Origin: Vibrio sp. B1FLJ16
GTDB taxonomy: Bacteria; Pseudomonadota; Gammaproteobacteria; Enterobacterales; Vibrionaceae
DNA length: 64,000 nucleotides
Reading direction: 5' to 3'
Assembly: GCF_905175385.1 (NCBI RefSeq)
Contig: NZ_HG992749.1
Coordinates: 2,666,001-2,730,000, forward strand
Positions within the stretch are counted from its first letter, which is position 1. Every line of letters starts with the position of its first letter. Made by a program: the position numbers and the translations under genes. This document shows positions 57,991-64,000 of the stretch, piece after piece. The notes under the pieces are model-generated. The model saw only the letters and a list, made by a program, of their open reading frames with translations, did no database searches and was not told where the DNA came from.

Positions 57991-58455
57991 ATGGTGATAG
58001 GTTTGAACCCAACAATCATGGAACAAGTTGAAAGTATCTGCGCCGAGCGTGGAGTAAGACTGACTCCTCAACGTCGACGCGTATTTGAGCTTATCTGTTC
58101 AAGTCGTAGCGCATCAAGCGCATATGATCTATTGGAGCAACTAAAAGAGAGTGAACCACAGGCAAAACCTCCGACGGTTTACCGGGCGTTAGATTTTCTC
58201 CTGGAGCAAGGTTTTATCCATAGAGTGGAATCAACCAATAGTTTTATAACATGCTGTTCTTTCAATACCCAGCAACACTTTTTTCAATTACTAATATGTG
58301 ATAAATGTGGTGATGTCGTAGAACTCGAAGACGAGAACCTGGAAGCCTTGTTGGCCCGGAACGCCGAAAAGCATGGATTCAAACTGACCAAACAAGTCAT
58401 TGAAACGCATGGCGAATGCCAGGTCTGTTCCTCCAAATCAAAAGAAAAAGTATAG
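57991..58455 (+). CDS. zur: Zur, zinc uptake regulator (Fur family)
   Basis: A 154-aa repressor. The winged-helix half (about 10-85) contains RLTPQRRRVFELI and PPTVYRALDFLLEQGFIHRVESTNS, which is very characteristic of Zur. Zinc ligands are C103 and C106 (ICDKCG) and C143 and C146 (CQVC) with nearby His. It represses zinc uptake when zinc is plentiful. The start at 57991 has only a weak ribosome site; a start at MEQV (58018) is possible. It is followed 9 bp later by the CheX-like gene on the same strand. Confidence 0.92.
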   Translation: MVIGLNPTIMEQVESICAERGVRLTPQRRRVFELICSSRSASSAYDLLEQLKESEPQAKPPTVYRALDFLLEQGFIHRVESTNSFITCCSFNTQQHFFQLLICDKCGDVVELEDENLEALLARNAEKHGFKLTKQVIETHGECQVCSSKSKEKV

Positions 58456-58464
58456 AAGAACAAT

Positions 58465-58926
58465 ATGCGCGCTGAATTTGTAAACCCGTTTTTAGCTTCT
58501 TTAATGAACGTACTAAAAACCATGGCTTCTCTGGAACTGAAGCCACAAAAGCCTCGAATCAAAAAAGATGAAATCGCCCGCGGAGATGTTTCAGGTCTGA
58601 TTGGCATGGTTGGCCCACAAACTCGTGGCTCAATGTCGATTACCTTTGATGAAGCGCTGGCGCTGGAAATTATGCAGAATATGCTTGGTGAGCGCCCGAA
58701 CGGACTCAATGAAGAAGTCACTGATATGGTCGGTGAAATCACCAACATGGTTACTGGTGGTGCGAAACGTATTCTGGCTGAAAGTGGATTTGATTTTGAA
58801 ATGGCCACTCCTGTGGTGGTTTCTGGCCGTGGGCATACCATCCGTCACAAGTGTGAAGGTTCAATCATCATCATGCCTTTCACCTCTGAATGGGGAAATG
58901 CCTTTATTGAGATTTGCTTCGAATAG
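58465..58926 (+). CDS. CheX-like chemotaxis phosphatase family protein
   Basis: A 153-aa cytoplasmic protein of the CheC/CheX family. The characteristic central helix is visible as EEVTDMVGEITNMVTGGAKRIL (about 84-105), the E-x2-N pattern used by these proteins to dephosphorylate CheY-P. It begins MRAEFVNPFL and ends EICFE. It lies 9 bp after zur, so it may be cotranscribed. A roughly 66-bp tandem repeat begins immediately after the TAG stop. Whether it is a true phosphatase is inference. Confidence 0.85.
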   Translation: MRAEFVNPFLASLMNVLKTMASLELKPQKPRIKKDEIARGDVSGLIGMVGPQTRGSMSITFDEALALEIMQNMLGERPNGLNEEVTDMVGEITNMVTGGAKRILAESGFDFEMATPVVVSGRGHTIRHKCEGSIIIMPFTSEWGNAFIEICFE

Positions 58927-58992
58927 CTAGGTTCTAGGTTCTAGGTTCTAGGTTCTAGGTTCTAGGTTCTAGGTTCTAGGTTCTAGGTTCTA
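58927..58992. repeat. Tandem 7-bp repeat (CTAGGTT)n
   Basis: Nine perfect copies of CTAGGTT and a partial tenth (CTA) begin on the base after the cheX-like stop codon and end just before the terminator. Unit length is not a multiple of three, so length changes cannot extend a frame, but the run is long enough to vary by slippage. Confidence 0.97.
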
Positions 58993-58999
58993 AAAATAT

Positions 59000-59033
59000 A
59001 AAAAGGCTGGTGATGAAAATCACCAGCCTTTTT
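59000..59033. terminator. Bidirectional terminator between cheX and pgi
   Basis: A 14-bp perfect stem (59000-59013 with 59020-59033) with A/T tracts lies between the convergent genes. Confidence 0.92.
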
Positions 59034-59052
59034 AGTTTGTTCTAAGCAAACA

Positions 59053-60705
59053 TTACACTTTGAAAGCTTTGAATGCGTTGATCAGACCATTAGTAGAGCT
59101 GTCGTGAGTACTGATTAGAGACTCATCAGCAAGCTCAGGCAGGATTTGGTTCGCTAGTTGTTTACCTAGTTCAACACCCCACTGGTCAAAGCTGAAGATG
59201 TTCCAGATAACACCCTGTACGAAGATCTTATGCTCGTACATTGCGATCAGGTTACCCAGCGTGCGAGGCGTGATTTGCTTAACCAGGATAGAGTTTGTCG
59301 GGCGGTTACCTTCAAACACTTTGAACGGTGCAATTTCTGCTACTTCTTCAGCATTCTTACCCGCTAATACCAACTCTTCTTTTACTGTCTCTTCACTCTT
59401 ACCAAAAGCAAGCGCTTCAGTTTGTGCAAAGAAGTTCGACATCAGTTTCTGATGGTGATCGCTTGCTGGATTGTGGCTGATTGCCGGAGCAATAAAGTCA
59501 CAAGGGATCAACTTTGTACCCTGGTGGATTAGCTGGTAGAAAGCGTGCTGACCATTAGTGCCTGGTTCACCCCAGATGATAGGGCCTGTCTGGTATGTAA
59601 CAGCGTTACCGTCACGATCAACGTACTTACCGTTTGATTCCATATTGCCTTGCTGGAAGTACGCAGCAAAACGGTGCATGTACTGGTCATAAGGCAGGAT
59701 AGCTTCAGACTCGGCACCGTGGAAATTGTTGTACCAGATACCAATCAGTGCAAGGATCACAGGAATGTTGCTTTCCAGGTCTGTTGATACGAAGTGCTTA
59801 TCCATCTCATGAGCACCGTCAAGCAGCTCAACGAAATTGTCGTAACCAACAGCTAGTGCAATGGACAGACCGATTGCAGACCATAGTGAGTAACGGCCGC
59901 CAACCCAATCCCAGAATTCAAACATGTTGTCTGTGTCGATGCCGAATTCAGAAACTGCGGTTGCGTTAGTAGAAAGCGCCGCAAAGTGCTTAGCAACGTG
60001 AGCCTGGTCGCCAGCAGTTTCAAGGAACCAGTCACGAGCAGAGTGTGCGTTCGTCATGGTTTCCTGGGTCGTGAATGTTTTCGATGCAATCAGGAACAGT
60101 GTGGTTTCCGGCTCTACTTTCTTCAGTGTTTCAACGATGTGGGTACCATCAACGTTAGAAACAAAGTGAAGATTCAGATGGTTTTTGTATGGTGCCAGCG
60201 CTTCAGTCACCATGTAAGGACCAAGGTCTGAACCACCGATACCGATGTTTACGATGTCGGTAATAGCCTTACCTGTGTAACCTTTCCACTCGCCGCCGAT
60301 AACGCGATCAGTGAATGACTTCATTTTTTCCAGCACTGCATTTACTGCTGGCATTACGTCTTCGCCATCTACCATTACTGGCGTGTTAGCGCGGTTACGC
60401 AGTGCAGTGTGAAGAACAGCGCGACCTTCTGTCTGGTTGATCGCTTCACCACTGAACATCGCTTCGATTGCAGATTTCAGCTCAGTCTCTTTAGCAAGAG
60501 TGAACAGGTGCTTAAGAGTTTCCTCATTAACAAGGTTCTTTGAGTAGTCGACAAGAATGTCTGAGCCGAAACGTGCAGAGTATTTGTCAAAACGATCCGC
60601 GTCCTGAGCAAATAACTCCTTAAGATCCATATCTTGTGCAGATTCGAAGTGCGCCGTTAACGCTTTCCAAGCTTGTGTTTGCGTTGGATTGATATTTTTC
60701 AACAT
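59053..60705 (-). CDS. pgi: Pgi, glucose-6-phosphate isomerase
   Basis: A 550-aa enzyme interconverting glucose-6-phosphate and fructose-6-phosphate. Motifs are [19 protein letters not shown] (about 153-171), the substrate phosphate loop [31 protein letters not shown] and the C-terminal [11 protein letters not shown]. The length matches proteobacterial Pgi. The ATG at 60705 begins [16 protein letters not shown], as in other gammaproteobacteria. It is monocistronic. Confidence 0.99.
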   Translation of the reverse strand: MLKNINPTQTQAWKALTAHFESAQDMDLKELFAQDADRFDKYSARFGSDILVDYSKNLVNEETLKHLFTLAKETELKSAIEAMFSGEAINQTEGRAVLHTALRNRANTPVMVDGEDVMPAVNAVLEKMKSFTDRVIGGEWKGYTGKAITDIVNIGIGGSDLGPYMVTEALAPYKNHLNLHFVSNVDGTHIVETLKKVEPETTLFLIASKTFTTQETMTNAHSARDWFLETAGDQAHVAKHFAALSTNATAVSEFGIDTDNMFEFWDWVGGRYSLWSAIGLSIALAVGYDNFVELLDGAHEMDKHFVSTDLESNIPVILALIGIWYNNFHGAESEAILPYDQYMHRFAAYFQQGNMESNGKYVDRDGNAVTYQTGPIIWGEPGTNGQHAFYQLIHQGTKLIPCDFIAPAISHNPASDHHQKLMSNFFAQTEALAFGKSEETVKEELVLAGKNAEEVAEIAPFKVFEGNRPTNSILVKQITPRTLGNLIAMYEHKIFVQGVIWNIFSFDQWGVELGKQLANQILPELADESLISTHDSSTNGLINAFKAFKV

Positions 60706-61010
60706 GGTCTTTATCCCGATGTTACAGTAGGTTCCATTCCTTACAGTCTAGCGAAAACTGTGGAATCCCCGATTAGCAAAAAGTTTTAAAATTTAGATGT
60801 TTGGGCGTTTTGCCACAAAACAAGTCTTTGTAATTTTTTTTCAGGCACCAATTATGACCGAGAGCTTTTACACTCACATTGAGTTAGGTCACGTTAGCCG
60901 CCCTGAATTTGAACAATTCATTCATAGGTATAGAATAATATCATTAAGTAATGACGGGCTCTAATTGGATTAGGATAGACGTCAAATTGGAAATGTCCAA
61001 AGGAACACCT

Positions 61011-61430
61011 ATGTGGGTACAAGAAACACTGCATTTAAAAGCCAGAAGTCGCGGCTTTCATCTGATTACTGATGAAATTGAACAACAATTACCACAAATT
61101 AACTCTCTTTCGGTAGGTTTGTTACACCTTTTTATTCAACATACCTCAGCCAGCCTTACCCTAAATGAGAATGCCGACCCTACCGTTCGTATCGATATGG
61201 AAGCACATTTCAATAAGTATGTCCCCGAACGCGCGCCGTACTATCAGCATACCTATGAGGGAGATGACGATATGCCAGCGCATATTAAAGCCTCACTACT
61301 TGGCAGCAGTGTGACAATTCCGATTCAAGGTGGTCGTTTGGCACTGGGAACATGGCAGGGCATTTACCTGGGTGAACACCGTGACTATGGTGGTAGCCGC
61401 CGTGTTATTGCCACCATTAATGGAGAGTAA
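61011..61430 (+). CDS. yjbQ: YjbQ family protein (UPF0047)
   Basis: A 139-aa small trimeric-fold protein. It has [31 protein letters not shown] and [19 protein letters not shown], all diagnostic of the UPF0047/YjbQ family, which has been linked to thiamine-phosphate synthase-like activity. I use the ATG at 61011 ([15 protein letters not shown]) preceded by AAAGGA; an upstream in-frame ATG lies in unconserved sequence. Function in vivo is not established. Confidence 0.92.
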   Translation: MWVQETLHLKARSRGFHLITDEIEQQLPQINSLSVGLLHLFIQHTSASLTLNENADPTVRIDMEAHFNKYVPERAPYYQHTYEGDDDMPAHIKASLLGSSVTIPIQGGRLALGTWQGIYLGEHRDYGGSRRVIATINGE

Positions 61431-61435
61431 AAGAT

Positions 61436-61459
61436 AAGGCTGACACTCTGGTTAGCCTT
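61436..61459 (+). terminator. yjbQ terminator
   Basis: AAGGCTGAC pairs with GTTAGCCTT (9 bp, one G-U), followed by TGTTTAA. Confidence 0.65.
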
Positions 61460-61480
61460 TGTTTAAATCACTAACAGAAA

Positions 61481-62677
61481 TCAGAATGGCTGATTAATCA
61501 TAACCCGGAATGTGCCTTCATCTGCGGCTTTTGCCAGTTCAGCACGAACGACTACCCCTTCAACCTGTAAACGCACGGCACCTCCAATAGTCCACTTCAT
61601 ATCTTTATGCAGCGTCTTCATATTGTACTCATCCGCCACACGTCCCAACTCAGCAAACGCAACCCACTGCCACCACGGCATGTCGTAATAGTTAATAACT
61701 GGAATATCTTCCAGCGGTTGCCAATCAGGTAGGGCCCGGTACTCTAGCGAGTAATGAATCGCAGAACGTCCGTGATAACGTCCTGCGGTATAACCACGCA
61801 GGCGATATAACCCTCCGAGACGAACCTGCTCCTGCTCGGGCGGCCGGCTGCAAATATCGTCATCGCATCGATTCCAGGTTGGTGTATCAGCGGTATAGAA
61901 ATCAAAAGCCAGTACTTGTTGATCGAACCAGTTGCCCAGCGCTCCCAAAGCGTAATAGTGACTGTTCTGAAACTCCCACGTCAGCCATGCATCTTGTGAC
62001 TGACTAGTATCAACGCCGGAGGTTAAAACCAAAGAGGTATGCGAGCCACGAGTGGTATTACGCGTACTGTTCCGGTTATCCCAGTCATACGCAAAACTAA
62101 AGCCCGTCGCCTGCTCTTTTTCTCCGTTATAAATATCCAGCGCCCGTGATGAATAAAAAGGTGTAATGATGACAGAACTTACCCCACTGTTAAGCGGTGA
62201 GGCATAGCTGACATCGCGAACAGGCTGAAACGCGCCCTTCAATCCATGCTCTTTCACATATCCCCAAGGCAATAGGTATTTAAATTCAAACTTATACTTT
62301 TGTTCGTCACCATTGGTGATAGTCTGTGAGTCAACAGAAGAGTTATTGCTGCCTTGAACGCCCAAATAGTAAGGGCTCTCGTTGAAACGGGCCTGATACA
62401 TCTGCGTGCTGAATACCAGATTGGAAGAGAGTGCATAGTTGAAAGCGGACAAGAAACCAAGATAGCTGTCTTTGTCTGAATACAGCCCCATCCCAAACAA
62501 AGCTGCCTGGGGTTGCCCTACGCCTTTTGCGACCCCGGCAATGCCGAAAGTATTACCCAGAGTCTCCGTACTAAAGTAAAACGGCAAAAATGCCGAGTCT
62601 TTCTCTTTACTCTGCACTGGTACAGATAAAAAAAAGCTGGCAGATAGAGCCAGCATTAAGGTTAGTTTTTTTGTCAT
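61481..62677 (-). CDS. Omp85/BamA-like outer-membrane protein
   Basis: A 398-aa exported barrel protein. A signal peptide is visible (about 1-23). The C-terminal half carries the Omp85 lid-lock sequence LGGLYRLRGYTAGRYHG and ends in ...MINQPF with a terminal Phe. No POTRA domain is present, so it is one of the short POTRA-less Omp85/patatin-barrel-like proteins rather than BamA. It starts 3 bp after the alr stop and is probably cotranscribed with alr. Substrate unknown. Confidence 0.82.
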   Translation of the reverse strand: MTKKLTLMLALSASFFLSVPVQSKEKDSAFLPFYFSTETLGNTFGIAGVAKGVGQPQAALFGMGLYSDKDSYLGFLSAFNYALSSNLVFSTQMYQARFNESPYYLGVQGSNNSSVDSQTITNGDEQKYKFEFKYLLPWGYVKEHGLKGAFQPVRDVSYASPLNSGVSSVIITPFYSSRALDIYNGEKEQATGFSFAYDWDNRNSTRNTTRGSHTSLVLTSGVDTSQSQDAWLTWEFQNSHYYALGALGNWFDQQVLAFDFYTADTPTWNRCDDDICSRPPEQEQVRLGGLYRLRGYTAGRYHGRSAIHYSLEYRALPDWQPLEDIPVINYYDMPWWQWVAFAELGRVADEYNMKTLHKDMKWTIGGAVRLQVEGVVVRAELAKAADEGTFRVMINQPF

Positions 62678-62680
62678 GGA

Positions 62681-63757
62681 TTACTTTGAATATTCCATTT
62701 CTACGCGTGGCGTTAGTTTCGTTACTAACTCATACGCAATAGTGCCGATGTGACTCGCGACTTCTTCAGCGGGTAGCTCTTTCCCCCAGAGTATCGCTTC
62801 ATCACTGACTTTGTCTGTTGCATCAGGTCCAAGATCCACCGTCAGCATATCCATCGAGACCCGTCCTGCGATTGGCACTTTACGTCCGTTAACCCAGACC
62901 GGCGTGCCATTTGGCGCACTTCTTGGGTAGCCGTCACCATAGCCTACCGCTATAACACCAACTTTTGTATCTCGCTCACTCGTCCAGATACCGCCGTAAC
63001 CGATACTCTCACCCTTCTTCACTTCACGTACCGCAATAAGGTGAGACTTAAGCGTCATAACTGGCTGGTAGCCTAAGTCCTGCGCTGTTTTATCATTAAA
63101 CGGAGACACGCCATACATAATGATACCCGGGCGCACCCAGTCAAGCTGACTTTGTGGCCAAGCCAACAGCCCTGCCGATGCAGCAAGAGAACGTTCACCG
63201 TGGCAGCCTGCTGTCAGTGAATTAAACAACTCAATCTGCTTTAGCGTTATGTCACTGCTTAACTCATCAGCACAAGCAAAATGGCTCATATAACGCAGCG
63301 GTTTCGCTACATTCGGACAATCTTTAAGACGTGAAACCAAATCATCAAACTGCTCAGGTCGTACACCCAGACGATGCATCCCGCTGTCAATTTTAAGCCA
63401 CACCACTACAGGTGTCTCTAAATCGGCTTGTTCAAGAGCGATTAACTGCTCTTCACAATGCACCACAGTCTGGATGTTATTCGTCACCAAGACTGGCAGG
63501 TCACCCGCTGAATAAAAGCCCTCTAACAGCAAGATAGGTTTAACCACACCGCAGGCTCTGAGCTGAAGCGCTTCCTCGATGCGCGCGACACCATAAGCAT
63601 CGGCCTCATCGGCATATTTTGCAACGTGACGTAAACCGTGACCATAGCCGTTGGCTTTCACCACCGCCATTACTTTGCTGTTAGGCGCTTGGGCTTTAAC
63701 GCGACGTAAATTGTGCTGCAAGGCAGACAAGTCAATACACGCCTTTGCGGCTTTCAT
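62681..63757 (-). CDS. alr: Alr, alanine racemase
   Basis: A 358-aa pyridoxal-phosphate enzyme making D-alanine for peptidoglycan. The PLP lysine is in [14 protein letters not shown] (about 30-43); the opposite catalytic Tyr lies in SIGYGGIW, and [14 protein letters not shown] and [13 protein letters not shown] are typical. I use the ATG at 63757 ([17 protein letters not shown]), which aligns with other Alr N termini; an ATG at 63766 three codons upstream has a better-spaced ribosome site and is equally possible. It follows dnaB by 13 bp. Confidence 0.96.
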   Translation of the reverse strand: MKAAKACIDLSALQHNLRRVKAQAPNSKVMAVVKANGYGHGLRHVAKYADEADAYGVARIEEALQLRACGVVKPILLLEGFYSAGDLPVLVTNNIQTVVHCEEQLIALEQADLETPVVVWLKIDSGMHRLGVRPEQFDDLVSRLKDCPNVAKPLRYMSHFACADELSSDITLKQIELFNSLTAGCHGERSLAASAGLLAWPQSQLDWVRPGIIMYGVSPFNDKTAQDLGYQPVMTLKSHLIAVREVKKGESIGYGGIWTSERDTKVGVIAVGYGDGYPRSAPNGTPVWVNGRKVPIAGRVSMDMLTVDLGPDATDKVSDEAILWGKELPAEEVASHIGTIAYELVTKLTPRVEMEYSK

Positions 63758-63770
63758 GTAGCTCATGGAA

Positions 63771-64000
63771 TTACTCGTCATCGATATCGAATGCTGGACC
63801 TGCATAATTGTCAAAGCGCGAGTGCTGACCCTGGAATGTCAGACGCACCGAACCGATAGGACCGTTACGCTGCTTACCGAGAATAATTTCCGCCGTGCCT
63901 TTATAAGGGCTGTCTGGGTGATAAACCTCATCACGATAAATAAACATGATCAAGTCAGCATCCTGCTCGATAGAGCCCGATTCACGCAAATCCGAGTTTA
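63771..64000 (-). CDS. dnaB: DnaB, replicative DNA helicase (3' end only)
   Basis: Only the last 76 codons are in the window. They read [20 protein letters not shown], then [26 protein letters not shown] and [12 protein letters not shown], the C-terminal ATPase part of the DnaB hexameric helicase (motif H4 with the arginine finger). The frame is open to the window edge. Alr follows on the same strand, the common gammaproteobacterial dnaB-alr order. Confidence 0.97.
   Translation of the reverse strand, partial: NSDLRESGSIEQDADLIMFIYRDEVYHPDSPYKGTAEIILGKQRNGPIGSVRLTFQGQHSRFDNYAGPAFDIDDE

Noticed and set aside
58927..58992. Possible CRISPR array
   Set aside because: The repeat is a contiguous 7-mer without spacers; no cas genes in the window.

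Overview
This is a chromosomal segment of a Vibrio (Gammaproteobacteria). A complete-looking MSHA pilus cluster, qstR-galU-uvrA-pglL synteny, a tandem pair of Vibrio-like rRNA operons and the order lysC-metH-CPA1 antiporter all match, from memory, the VC0380-VC0410 neighbourhood of V. cholerae chromosome 1. No species assignment is attempted.

Layout. 1-1516: mreC (5' part) and mreB, minus strand. 1668-19641: the mannose-sensitive haemagglutinin (MSHA) type IV pilus cluster, all minus strand, transcribed mshH-I-J-K-L-M-N-E-G-(mshF relic)-A-C-D-O-P-Q. Three abnormalities stand out: mshL carries an apparent one-base deletion near its 3' end, only a short frameshifted relic of mshF can be seen, and mshB is missing. 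19892-22487: a mitochondrial-like group II intron with an LtrA-type reverse transcriptase, inserted exactly after the ssb stop codon and separating ssb from its terminator. 22488-29814: ssb (minus), then qstR, galU, uvrA and the O-oligosaccharyltransferase pglL (plus). 29909-38455: a class V aminotransferase, a 267-bp MITE-like repeat, lysC behind a lysine riboswitch, metH behind MetJ-type operators, and a CPA1 Na+/H+ antiporter. 38503-39315: gene-free DNA with three terminator hairpins and two tRNA-3'-half-like relics. 39316-50092: two directly repeated rRNA operons on the minus strand; the left one carries tRNA-Ile and tRNA-Ala in its spacer plus a distal tRNA-Ser, the right one carries tRNA-Glu. 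50680-55059: cysJIH sulfate assimilation. 55177-64000: a small unknown protein, an outer-membrane barrel protein, pspG with a sigma-54 promoter, dusA, zur, a CheX-like protein followed by a 7-bp tandem repeat, pgi, yjbQ, an Omp85-like protein, alr, and the 3' end of dnaB.

How the genes work together. The MSHA genes build a surface pilus controlled through c-di-GMP binding by MshE; mshH (CsrD-like) is a regulator carried in the same cluster. PglL could glycosylate pilins such as MshA (inference). lysC, metH, cysJIH and the aminotransferase serve amino-acid and sulfur metabolism, with their regulatory sites (lysine riboswitch, met boxes) visible. uvrA has a LexA box and ssb is the other DNA-repair gene. 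Most of the window is ordinary conserved Vibrio core. The parts most worth a second look are the partly decayed MSHA locus, the group II intron at the ssb stop codon, the relic array beside the rRNA operons, and the short tandem repeat after cheX.
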